A DNA stretch of 43,112 bases from CAZISM01 sp964541895 (lineage in GTDB: Bacteria > Zhuqueibacterota > Zhuqueibacteria > Residuimicrobiales > Residuimicrobiaceae): contig CAZISM010000039.1 in assembly GCA_964541895.1 (NCBI GenBank), forward strand, positions 1 to 43,112, written 5' to 3'. A model generated the notes under the pieces. It saw nothing but the letters and a program-made list of their open reading frames with translations, made no database searches and was not told where the DNA came from. Positions 1 to 8,241 of this stretch are shown piece after piece (within the stretch, counting starts at the first letter, position 1; each line of letters begins with the position of its first letter). A program made the translations under genes and the position numbers.

Positions 1-9
1 CCGTTCCAT

Positions 10-531
10 ATGTCGATACAATCCTTTGCCCGCAACCTGGGCCAACGCTGGTATCTGGGCAGGGCACATCAAAAGCCCACCCTTTTTTCCTTGCACGAAC
101 AGCTTCTCAAGACCAGAACGGCGTTGATTTTACTGCCTGACGAGGCTGCGGAATATAATCGTATTCTGCAGAACCTGGCGGAAGTGGAATCCCTTCTCGC
201 CAAGGCCAAAGTGACTCTAGTCCGAAAGAAAAGCCTGCCCGCACCGGCGCAGAGCAGCCAAACTTGGGATGAAAACGATCTCAGTTACTGGGGTTTGCCC
301 AACAGAGCCTGCAAAAACCGCCTTCTTGGCGGCGATTACGATCTGGTAATTGACCTGGGCATGACCTTCAGCACCTTCAACGCTCTTCTCGCACATTGCA
401 GTTCCGCCCCCCTCAAAGTCTGCTTTGCTCATCCGCAGCGAGAGGCTATTTATAATGTCATTTTGCAGGTTTCAGAATCTTCTGACTGGCGCAAAGCTTT
501 GGCGGTCCTGAAAAAGCACATACGGCTCTAG
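10..531 (+). CDS. Unrecognised 173-residue protein, possibly 5'-truncated
   Basis: I do not recognise this protein with confidence. It is 173 residues long, with no signal peptide and no clear membrane segment. The middle (about residues 35-75) looks like an alpha/beta segment: a hydrophobic strand TALILLP, then a helix rich in E, L and A. A later stretch, DYDLVIDLG followed by SSAPLKVCFAHP, resembles the Rossmann-like pattern of DUF6913-type or glycosyltransferase-9-like proteins (inference only). There is no good ribosome binding site before the ATG, and the nine bases before it keep the frame open, so the true start may lie outside the window. The next gene, a GGDEF protein, follows after about 190 bp. 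Confidence 0.5.
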   Translation: MSIQSFARNLGQRWYLGRAHQKPTLFSLHEQLLKTRTALILLPDEAAEYNRILQNLAEVESLLAKAKVTLVRKKSLPAPAQSSQTWDENDLSYWGLPNRACKNRLLGGDYDLVIDLGMTFSTFNALLAHCSSAPLKVCFAHPQREAIYNVILQVSESSDWRKALAVLKKHIRL

Positions 532-720
532 ATGGTCAAAAGCCAGCCAAAATCGATCGTAACAGGATCAAAATCGTAAGAGCAGGATAAACGCCTCCGG
601 GGATCCGTTTTTTTAAATATTATATAATTAACAAATTACTAACATTAATCGCGTAGCGAAATTCAGGCACTCTTTTTGCTCTCCATTTTGTAAGCAACGT
701 TTAATCAGGAGAATGCTCTC

Positions 721-1970
721 GTGTACGCTCGCGTAGAATCTATGACAACAATACCGCCGACGGCCCCTTCCAGCCGTGAAACATTTGAGATGGTTTACCG
801 ACTCAAGCGAAGAGTCCGTAATCTGGAATGGTTTTTAAAATTGGCGTTTGAGCTCAATCGCACGCTTGATCGCAGCGAATCGGTCTCGCTCATCAACCAA
901 TTTTTCAAAAAAAACCTCGTTTTGGATGGCTTTTCGCTCTGGCTGGTGTCGCCAAACACCAAAAAGCTGGAATTAGCCACCCATTACGGGCTGGCGGTGA
1001 CGCAGTACTTGACCCCTTTGCTGCAAGGCAAGGGGCGGCCGCCGCTCAAGCTATCCCAGGATCCTGACAAATATCATTACATCGAAGACATCGCAGCCGG
1101 GAAAAACGGCGCACTGCACGGTTCGCTCCTGGTCATACCGCTCTGCCCGGAAAAGGGCAGCATGCTGGGCTTTCTCGCCCTGTTCCGGCAGCGTGCCGCC
1201 GCCTTTTCTGTCACCGAAGTGGCGTTGTTGCGGGAAACCGGCCGATTCATCTCCCTGCACCTGCGCAAGATTCTGCTGTTCCTCAACACCCGTGAACTGG
1301 CCTATGTGGACAGCCTGACCCAGGTTTTTAATCGCCGTTATTTCGACCAGCGCTACGGCAAAGAGATCGGCCGCGCCCAGCGCTATCAGCGTTCGCTGTC
1401 CCTGCTCATGATCGATATCGACCATTTCAAGAGATATAACGACGTGCTGGGACATGTGGCCGGGGATGAGGCGATTCGTGCTGTGGCGTCACTGCTGGAA
1501 AAAAGCCTTCGCAAAGCCGACGTGGTGTGTCGCTACGGCGGGGAAGAGTTTGTCGTCATCCTNNNNNNNNNNNNNNNNNNNNNNNNNNNNNNNNNNNNNN
1601 NNNNNNNNNNNNNNNNNNNNNNNNNNNNNNNNNNNNNNNNNNNNNNNNNNNNNNNNNNNNNNTTCGCAAAGCCGACGTGGTGTGTCGCTACGGCGGGGAA
1701 GAGTTTGTCGTCATCCTACCCGAAATCGGCACAGAGCCGGCCACCAAAGTGGCGGAAAAATTGCGCAAAGCCGTTATGGCGGTCCATTTTGCCGGCGAAG
1801 ATAAACTGCCGGAAAAGCAACTGACCATCTCTATCGGCGTCGCCGCTTTTCCCGAACATGGGGATTCGGCAGAGGTGATATTAAAGAGTGCAGACAAGGC
1901 GCTGTATCGCGCCAAAGAGGCGGGCCGCAACCGGGTGCTGGTGGCGGAAAAAGCGGCACCAGCGGCGTAA
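721..1970 (+). CDS. GAF-like/GGDEF diguanylate cyclase, split by an assembly gap
   Basis: Predicted to make cyclic di-GMP from two GTP. Residues about 30-190 look like a GAF-type sensory domain and the rest is a GGDEF domain. The active-site motif is GGEEF (residues 273-277). An RxxD inhibitory site (R264-K-A-D267) lies exactly five residues before it, so product feedback inhibition is expected. I see no membrane segment, so it should be cytoplasmic. The GTG start at 721 is preceded by AGGAG (707-711). The frame is interrupted by 100 Ns (1563-1662), and bases 1508-1562 reappear exactly at 1663-1717. Joining 1562 to 1718 restores one frame of 364 residues (FVVIL then PEIGTEP), so this is an intact gene, not a pseudogene. 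Its stop codon abuts that of the convergent protease gene. Confidence 0.9.
1508..1717. other. Assembly gap with duplicated 55-bp flanks
   Basis: Positions 1563-1662 are 100 Ns. The 55 bases before the gap (1508-1562) are identical to the 55 bases after it (1663-1717). Collapsing the Ns plus one copy restores the GGDEF reading frame. This looks like two overlapping contig ends that the scaffolder did not merge, not a biological duplication. Confidence 0.95.
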
Positions 1971-3632
1971 TTACCGCAGAACGGTTATGCGGCTGACGGT
2001 TCGATAAGAGCCGGCGCGGAATTGCAGCAGATAAACACCGCTGTTGAGACGGCGGCCATGGCGGTCGCGACCGTCCCACAGCCATTGGCGTTTGCCGCCG
2101 GCGCCGCGTGTTCCGTTCCAGACTGTTGCCACCTGTTGCCCCAGGAGATTGTAAACCTCGATTTGAACCTGCGTCTCTGCCGCCAGATCGGCCATGATGT
2201 GCAGATAACCACGCTCAGGTGCAAACGGATTCGGAAACGTACCCACCAGCTTAAACGCTTCCGGCAAAGTGACCGGCGCTCCCCAGTATTGTATGGCCGC
2301 CAGGGCATCGATCAGGCCATATCCATAATTGTTATCCGGTTCGACGGCCCGGTCGGCTGTTTTGAGCAGCGCTTCCCGAACCTGCATGGGCGTCAGATCC
2401 GGATGAGCGGAAAGCAGAAGAGCCGCTACCCCGGCAGCCAGCGGTGTCGCCAGAGAAGTGCCGTCGGCCGTGCTATAGGCTGTTCCAGTTCCCGTGGCCG
2501 GCGGAATGGCCACACAGCTCACGCCTGCACCCATGGCGACGATATCCGGTTTGATGCGCCCGTCGTACGACGGGCCGCGCGAACTAAAGCCGACGATACC
2601 GCCGTTGGAATAAACGGCACCGACCGCGATGACGCTGTCACCGTCCGCCGGCGCGAGGATGTATCTCCAGCCGCTGTTGCCTTCATTGCCCGCCGCCGTC
2701 ACAACTACGATACCCTTCTTGACCGCCAGATCTGCGGCGCGCGTTATGGGTGCCGTGTTGCCGTCCATGCTCTCATACGAATACCAGTCGTTATACCCCA
2801 AACTGGAAGAGATGATATCCGCTCCCAGGCTGTCCGCCCATTCGGCAGCCGCAATCCAGTGATCTTCTTCAATGGGCTTTTCCTGACTCACATCTTCGGT
2901 TTTGGCGAGGATATATTCGGCGTCATATGCGGGACCGATGAGTTGGCCGGTACGGTAGCCGGCCAGGGTTGACAGCACCAGAGTGCCGTGATTGATCTGC
3001 GACGACGGATCGCCGGCTTGCAGGTCCGGATTGTTATCTTTTTTGATAAAATCATATTTGGCCAGCACACGCAGAGAGGCGAACGCTTCATGGTTCAGAC
3101 GAAAGCCGGTATCAAACACCGCGATCAATACACCCTGACCGGTGATGCCGAGATGGTGCACCTCCGGTACTTTCATCATCGCGTTCTGCGTCAGCGACAC
3201 CCCATAGTCTGAGGCGGTCAATCCCTGGTATTTGGCCAGCCGGTCGTCGCTGACCTCTCGCCGCTTGCAAGCGAGAACCGGCTTTTGTTCTTTCACAAAG
3301 GGAATCTGTGCAATGGCGGCCAACTGCGCCGGCTCGGCCGTGATGCTGACGGCATTCAGCCAGCGCGATTGCACATGCACCTGCGCGCCCAGCCGCTGCA
3401 GGGCGCGCACATAATCGGCACGTACGGGCAAATCGGTGATATCCACCAGCGACCAGGGCGGATACACTTTGGCTCTGCGCGCCTGCGCGCGCGGCAAGAG
3501 ATTTCTTTCCGCCGTCCGCCACTCCAGGGGAGTGGGCTGTCCTTTGTCGGCAAAAAAGATCCAGGTCTTTGCCCCGGCCGCCGGCAACGCGGCGGCCAGA
3601 ATAAAGAGCGACACCCATCGCATCGGTTTCAT
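1971..3632 (-). CDS. Secreted subtilisin-like (S8) serine protease with C-terminal sorting domain
   Basis: A 553-residue exported endopeptidase. Residues 1-21 form a signal peptide (MKPMRW, a hydrophobic core, then AAG-A). A propeptide-like region (about 22-120) precedes the S8 domain. The catalytic triad is visible: Asp174 in AVFDTG, His215 in INHGTLV and Ser393 in GTSLATP, with oxyanion Asn316 in AAGNEG. The last ~90 residues contain FPNPFAPE, VYNLLGQQV and LNSGVYLLQF, the pattern of FlgD-like/type IX secretion C-terminal domains, so cell-surface attachment or release is expected. The gene lies 6 bp downstream of the cyclophilin gene on the same strand and is probably co-transcribed with it. 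No strong ribosome binding site is seen, so it may be translationally coupled. The substrate is unknown. Confidence 0.93.
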   Translation of the reverse strand: MKPMRWVSLFILAAALPAAGAKTWIFFADKGQPTPLEWRTAERNLLPRAQARRAKVYPPWSLVDITDLPVRADYVRALQRLGAQVHVQSRWLNAVSITAEPAQLAAIAQIPFVKEQKPVLACKRREVSDDRLAKYQGLTASDYGVSLTQNAMMKVPEVHHLGITGQGVLIAVFDTGFRLNHEAFASLRVLAKYDFIKKDNNPDLQAGDPSSQINHGTLVLSTLAGYRTGQLIGPAYDAEYILAKTEDVSQEKPIEEDHWIAAAEWADSLGADIISSSLGYNDWYSYESMDGNTAPITRAADLAVKKGIVVVTAAGNEGNSGWRYILAPADGDSVIAVGAVYSNGGIVGFSSRGPSYDGRIKPDIVAMGAGVSCVAIPPATGTGTAYSTADGTSLATPLAAGVAALLLSAHPDLTPMQVREALLKTADRAVEPDNNYGYGLIDALAAIQYWGAPVTLPEAFKLVGTFPNPFAPERGYLHIMADLAAETQVQIEVYNLLGQQVATVWNGTRGAGGKRQWLWDGRDRHGRRLNSGVYLLQFRAGSYRTVSRITVLR

Positions 3633-3638
3633 GGCCGT

Positions 3639-4289
3639 CTAGCGGGTTTCCATGTGCGCTTTGGTGATGACCACCGGCTGCACCGGTGCATCGCCGGGAC
3701 CGATCTGCACTTGCGCGATGGCGTCCAGCGTTTCCACCCCTTCAATCAGCTTGCCGAACACGGTATACTGGCCGTCAAGATGAGCGGTGCGTTCGCGGCC
3801 CAGACAGACGAAAAACTGGCTGCCGGCGCTGTTGGGATCGGCCGAACGGGCCATGGAGAGGATGCCTTTGTTGTGAGGGGTGTCGTTGAACTCGGCGGGG
3901 ATATTATAACCAGGACCGCCCATCCCCTCGTTGCCTTCAATGGCGTCTTTGCTGTTGATATCGCCGCCCTGAATCATAAAGCCGGGGATGATGCGATGAA
4001 AAGTCGTACAGTCATAATAGCCGGCGTTGACCAGACGTTTAAACGAGGTGCAGTGCATGGGTGCTTTTTCCGGAAAAAAAGCGAGCACCATTTTGCCATA
4101 ATTGGTTTCCAGCACCGCTACTTCGTTGGCCCCAACCGGTTCCATGGGGGTCTGTTTTACTTTTTCGAGCAGCTGCTGGATCGCGGTATCGCTCAGAGGT
4201 TGGCAGGTCACCTTGGCCACCTCTTCTTTTTTCGCACAAGCCGTTATCATAATGATGGTGACGAGCAGAATCGCCAGCACTTTTTTCAT
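3639..4289 (-). CDS. Cyclophilin-type peptidyl-prolyl isomerase, lipoprotein
   Basis: A 216-residue peptidyl-prolyl cis-trans isomerase expected to assist folding of exported proteins. The start at 4289 is chosen because GGAGG lies 6 nt upstream (complement of 4296-4300); an upstream ATG at 4295 has no room for a ribosome binding site. The N-terminus MKKVLAILL...MITAC is a lipoprotein signal with lipobox ITAC (Cys18). Cyclophilin hallmarks include FHRIIPGFMIQGGD with the catalytic arginine, PAEFND, the block around MARSADPNSAGSQFFVCL, and HLDGQYTVFG. It is the first gene of a two-gene unit with the secreted protease, which suggests a shared role in processing or quality control outside the cytoplasm (inference). 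Confidence 0.93.
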   Translation of the reverse strand: MKKVLAILLVTIIMITACAKKEEVAKVTCQPLSDTAIQQLLEKVKQTPMEPVGANEVAVLETNYGKMVLAFFPEKAPMHCTSFKRLVNAGYYDCTTFHRIIPGFMIQGGDINSKDAIEGNEGMGGPGYNIPAEFNDTPHNKGILSMARSADPNSAGSQFFVCLGRERTAHLDGQYTVFGKLIEGVETLDAIAQVQIGPGDAPVQPVVITKAHMETR

Positions 4290-4371
4290 ACACATCCTCC
4301 AGATCCTATTTTTCACAGAAGGTTTAGCGATCCGCCTGACCGCCGTTTCAGTAGCCGATTTTTTTATATGC

Positions 4372-4394
4372 AGGGCGACCAGCTTGGTCGCCCT
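4372..4394. repeat. Intergenic palindrome, 10-bp arms
   Basis: A perfect inverted repeat: AGGGCGACCA (4372-4381), loop GCT, TGGTCGCCCT (4385-4394). It lies between the divergent cyclophilin and priA genes. The inner arms GCGACCA/TGGTCGC recur, with another 3-nt loop, at 12768-12788, which suggests a dispersed REP-like element. It is followed by TTTCG and not a T-run, so it is not an obvious terminator. Confidence 0.7.
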
Positions 4395-4582
4395 TTCGAA
4401 CAGCACTCGTTTCTGCACACCGCAGCCGTTTCCGGCGCGATCTAAACTTTTGCACAGATCTTTAATTACGAAAAAATGGCAAAAATCGCAAGATATTTCT
4501 AGCCGGACCGGGTGTACACCCCCGCAGTCATCATACCATTTTTTCAATTTGCAAAATCAGCAAAAATTAACTACTTTTTCTG

Positions 4583-7078
4583 GTGAAAGAGACCTTAGAA
4601 AATTCATCCTATGCTGAAGTGGTGCTGCCCGTGCCGGTGGACCACGCCTTTACCTATCGCATCCCTGAAAAATTCATCGGTGATATCCAACCCGGCATAC
4701 GGGTGCTGGTTCCCTTCGGACCGCGGCGCAACACTGGATTCGTCGTCGGCGTCGTGCCGCAGTGCGATCGTCGTGACATCAAAGAGATCGAAGAGGTGCT
4801 GGATCCGGTGCCTCTGTTTACGCCGCAGGTGCTCAAACTGGCGCAATGGATTTCGCAGTATTATATCTGCGGCTGGGGTGAGGTATTAAAAGCCGCTCTG
4901 CCGAGCGGCATCCACCAGAACTCGGTCAAAATCGTCCGCCTCACGCACGAGCATCCTGACCGGCTGGCCGACCTGCTGGAATCCCGCGCCCCGCGACAGG
5001 CTCAGATCATACGACTGCTGGCCCGGAAAAATCCGTTTCCGTACAATAAACTGGTTCAGGAATTCAAAGCCATCAACGTCTATGCCAGCTTGCGCAAACT
5101 GCGCCAGGACGGCTTTGTCCGACTGGAGCTGGCGCTGCCGAGACCGCGCGTAGGTTCACTGTACGAGACCATGGTGCAGGTGGACCAGCGCCATCGCGAC
5201 AGCCTGCTCAACCTGGCCAACGAACTGCGCCGCACAGCGCCGAAACAGGCGCGCGTTCTCGATGTGTTTGTCGCCGAACCGGAGTCGAGCGTGAACCGGT
5301 CCGATCTGACCCGGCAGGCCGGTGTGACGCCGGCTGTCATCACCAGCCTGTGCCAGAAAGAAATTCTCCGCCTGACCAAAGTGCAGGTGGAGCGCGATTA
5401 TTACCGGCAGGAGAAATATGCGCCGCCGCAGAAACTGATCCTGAATCGGGATCAGGCCACGGCGCTGCAGGAAATCCGCCAGGCGCTGGACAGCCGCAGC
5501 TTTCACGCCATGGTGCTGTACGGCGTCACCGCCAGCGGCAAGACGCAGGTCTACATCGAGTCCATCGAATACTGCCTGCAGAAAGGCCAGGACGCCATTG
5601 TCCTCGTGCCCGAGATCGCGCTGACGCCGCAAATGGTGCGCCGCTTCCGCTCCCACTTTGGCGATTCGGTGGCGGTGTTCCACAGCCGCATGTCGCCGGG
5701 AGAACGTTACGACTCCTGGCGCCGCACCTGGGAAGGCAAACATCGCATCGTCATCGGGCCGCGCTCGGCCATTTATGCACCTTTGGCCAACGTCGGCCTG
5801 ATCATCATCGACGAGGAGCACGAGCCCAGCTACAAGCAGAACGATCTCACGCCCCGCTATCATGCCCGCGATGTGGCGGTGATGCGGGCCAAGCTGACGA
5901 ACGGCGTCGTCGTTCTGGGATCCGCCACGCCGTCGGTGGAAACTTTTTTCAATGCGCGCATCAACAAGTACGAGCTTCTTACCCTGCCCAATCGCATTGA
6001 CGATGTGCCCTTGCCTAAAATTCATATTGTCGACATGCGCCGCGAACCGCGCATCATCGGCAGAAAAGAGCCGATCATTTTTTCGCGGCAGCTGCGTCAG
6101 AAAATGGAAGAAAAGCTGTCCCGTGGCGAACAGATCATCCTGTTTCAGAACCGCCGCGGCTTCGCTACCCTGATCAAATGCACCTCCTGCGGCTATGTGG
6201 CTCGTTGCGAAAACTGCGACATCTCCCTGACCTATCATTTGCGCGGCCAGATGCTCAAATGCCACTACTGCGGCTATCAGCGCAAGGCACCGACAGTCTG
6301 CCCGCAATGCCAGGGTCTGGATATCTTTATGCGCGGCATCGGCACACAACGCATCGAGGAAGAGCTGCACACCCTCTTTCCCGGCGTCAGCGCCATGCGC
6401 ATGGATCTGGATACCACGCGCGGCCGCTACAGTCACGATAAAATTCTTTCCGCGTTTGCAGCCGGCGAGTACCAGATTCTCCTCGGCACGCAAATGGTGG
6501 CCAAAGGGCTGGATTTTCCGCGCGTCACCCTGGTGGGGGTGATCTCGGCAGACTCGGAACTGCTCTTTCCGGACTTTAGAGCTGGCGAACGCACGTTTCA
6601 GCTGTTGACCCAGGTGGCCGGTCGCGCCGGCCGCAAAGACAAGGAAGGCGAAGTGGTGGTACAGACCTTTACACCGGACCATTATGCCATCTTTTATGTG
6701 CGCAGCCATGATTACGACCATTTTTTTAAAAGCGAGATCAAGGATCGCCATCAACTGGACTATCCGCCCTACAGTCGCATGATCAACATCATCTTTCGCG
6801 GCCCCAAGGAAGAGACCGTGCGCCACGCGGCCGAAACCTTTGCCGCTAGCCTCAACATCGGCACCGACGCGCGTATGCTTGGCCCGGTGCCGGCCACCCT
6901 TTCGCGCATCGAAGGGCAGTATCGCTACCAGATCCTGCTCGTCAGCAGCAAACAGAACGATCCCGGTGCGCAAAAAACACGCGAGGCCGTGCGCCAGGCC
7001 ATGCAGGACCTGAAAGAGAGCCACCGTAACCGGCAGGTACAGATAGCCATAGACGTTGACCCAATATCAATTCTTTAA
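4583..7078 (+). CDS. priA: Primosomal protein N' (replication restart helicase PriA)
   Basis: An 831-residue superfamily 2 helicase that reloads the replisome at stalled forks. The order is an N-terminal 3'-DNA-end binding domain (YAEVVLPVPVDHAFTY near residue 10), a winged-helix region, then the helicase core. Walker A is GVTASGKTQVY (from about residue 314), the DEEH box is IIIDEEHEPSYKQ (near 409), and the late helicase motif is GTQMVAKGLDFP. The PriA-specific zinc-binding insertion with CxxC pairs (CTSCGY, CENC, CHYCGY, CPQC) lies at about 533-576. The GTG at 4583 is the only start in frame before the conserved domain; no clear ribosome binding site precedes it. It is divergent from the cyclophilin gene and is followed by the pdh operon after 112 bp. 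Confidence 0.97.
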   Translation: MKETLENSSYAEVVLPVPVDHAFTYRIPEKFIGDIQPGIRVLVPFGPRRNTGFVVGVVPQCDRRDIKEIEEVLDPVPLFTPQVLKLAQWISQYYICGWGEVLKAALPSGIHQNSVKIVRLTHEHPDRLADLLESRAPRQAQIIRLLARKNPFPYNKLVQEFKAINVYASLRKLRQDGFVRLELALPRPRVGSLYETMVQVDQRHRDSLLNLANELRRTAPKQARVLDVFVAEPESSVNRSDLTRQAGVTPAVITSLCQKEILRLTKVQVERDYYRQEKYAPPQKLILNRDQATALQEIRQALDSRSFHAMVLYGVTASGKTQVYIESIEYCLQKGQDAIVLVPEIALTPQMVRRFRSHFGDSVAVFHSRMSPGERYDSWRRTWEGKHRIVIGPRSAIYAPLANVGLIIIDEEHEPSYKQNDLTPRYHARDVAVMRAKLTNGVVVLGSATPSVETFFNARINKYELLTLPNRIDDVPLPKIHIVDMRREPRIIGRKEPIIFSRQLRQKMEEKLSRGEQIILFQNRRGFATLIKCTSCGYVARCENCDISLTYHLRGQMLKCHYCGYQRKAPTVCPQCQGLDIFMRGIGTQRIEEELHTLFPGVSAMRMDLDTTRGRYSHDKILSAFAAGEYQILLGTQMVAKGLDFPRVTLVGVISADSELLFPDFRAGERTFQLLTQVAGRAGRKDKEGEVVVQTFTPDHYAIFYVRSHDYDHFFKSEIKDRHQLDYPPYSRMINIIFRGPKEETVRHAAETFAASLNIGTDARMLGPVPATLSRIEGQYRYQILLVSSKQNDPGAQKTREAVRQAMQDLKESHRNRQVQIAIDVDPISIL

Positions 7079-7190
7079 TAAACAGGATAATAGCGTTTCC
7101 ATTTTTTGCAGAACCGAGAAATAAATTACCACAGACCGTTGTTAAATTCGCTGACTATATGTTCATAACACTTACCAACAAAGGATTTTT

Positions 7191-8153
7191 ATGAAAAAAG
7201 AAAAGCTGCTGGACATGTATCGGATGATGCTGCTGATCCGCCGCTTTGAGGAGCGTACCGCGCAGATGTACGGTATGCAAAAGATCGGCGGCTTTTGTCA
7301 TCTCTATATCGGACAGGAGGCGGTCGCTGTGGGCGCGATGGCGGCTCTTCGTAACGATGACTATTTTATTTCTTCCTATAGGGACCACGGACACATCCTC
7401 GCCAAGGGCGGAGATCCCAAAGGCGTCATGGCCGAGCTGTTCGGCAAAGCCACCGGCGTATCCAAAGGCAAGGGCGGCTCCATGCATCTCTTTGATGTCG
7501 AAAAAGGGTTCTATGGCGGCCATGGCATCGTCGCCGGACAAATTCCTCTTGCCACCGGCATGGCCTTTGCCAGCAAGTACCGCGGCGAAGACCGGGTGAC
7601 CATCTGCTCCATGGGAGAAGGAACGGTACACCAGGGCGCGTTTCATGAATCGCTCAACCTCGCCAAATTATGGAAGCTGCCGGCCATCTATGTCATTGAG
7701 AACAACCGTTACGGCATGGGCACCCCGCTGGAACGCGCCTCCGCGGTGTGGGATCTCTCCATGAAAGCCTGCTCCTACGACATGGCCCGCGCCACCGTCG
7801 ACGGCATGGACGTGCTGGCTGTACACGACGTTATCGCTGAAGCCGCCGAACGGGCCCGCAAGGAGAATGAACCAACCCTCATTGAAGCGCGCACCTATCG
7901 CTTCCGCGGTCACTCCATGTCCGATCCGGTCCACTCCCACTATCGCACCAAAGACGAGGTGGAAGAACAGAAAAAATTCGACCCGCTGGCGACGTTTCAG
8001 CAATACCTGCTGGATAAAAAACATCTGACGAACGACAAAATCAAATCCTATGAGGATGAGATTAAAACCATTGTCATGGAATCGGTCGAGTTTGCCGAAA
8101 ACAGCCCGGAACCGCCGATGGAAGCCTTGTTTGAAGATATTTATGCCAACTAG
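7191..8153 (+). CDS. pdhA: Pyruvate dehydrogenase E1 component, alpha subunit
   Basis: A 320-residue thiamine-diphosphate enzyme subunit that decarboxylates pyruvate (or a related 2-oxo acid) and passes the acyl group to E2-bound lipoate. It shows the family patterns RRFEERTAQMYGMQKIGGF, YRDHGH, GKGGSMH and YRFRGHSMSDP. The thiamine motif is unusual: G142-E143-G144 followed by exactly 26 residues to Asn171-Asn172, where the family normally has GDG; the Asp is a Mg2+ ligand. RxGMGTPLER is consistent with the active-site region. A good ribosome binding site (AAAGGA, about 7180) precedes the ATG. It is the first gene of pdhA-pdhB-pdhC. A branched-chain 2-oxo acid or acetoin dehydrogenase remains possible. 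Confidence 0.93.
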   Translation: MKKEKLLDMYRMMLLIRRFEERTAQMYGMQKIGGFCHLYIGQEAVAVGAMAALRNDDYFISSYRDHGHILAKGGDPKGVMAELFGKATGVSKGKGGSMHLFDVEKGFYGGHGIVAGQIPLATGMAFASKYRGEDRVTICSMGEGTVHQGAFHESLNLAKLWKLPAIYVIENNRYGMGTPLERASAVWDLSMKACSYDMARATVDGMDVLAVHDVIAEAAERARKENEPTLIEARTYRFRGHSMSDPVHSHYRTKDEVEEQKKFDPLATFQQYLLDKKHLTNDKIKSYEDEIKTIVMESVEFAENSPEPPMEALFEDIYAN

Positions 8154-8241
8154 GATTTCGGACACCGTACAGGTGACCGATATCTGTTGATTCTTTTACC
8201 AAGCCAACGATGCCGTAAAAATTTTATCAGAGAGAACAACC

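Noticed and set aside
532..720. Terminator after the first gene and promoter for the GGDEF gene
   Set aside because: A short imperfect stem precedes a T-run near 608, and a TATAAT lies at 623-628, but neither has the full set of elements.
1508..1717. True 55-bp tandem duplication or frameshift pseudogene in the GGDEF gene
   Set aside because: The identical structure at a second gap, and the frame restored by collapsing, indicate an assembly artefact.
3285..4445. A 386-codon open frame on the + strand across the protease and cyclophilin genes
   Set aside because: It spans two well-supported minus-strand genes and reads as their complement.
5156..7024. A 622-codon open frame on the - strand across priA
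   Set aside because: PriA motifs are complete on the + strand. The antisense product is composition-biased and matches nothing I recognise.
7079..7190. Promoter for the pdh operon
   Set aside because: TTGTTA near 7139 has no convincing -10 at 16-18 bp, so I do not list it.
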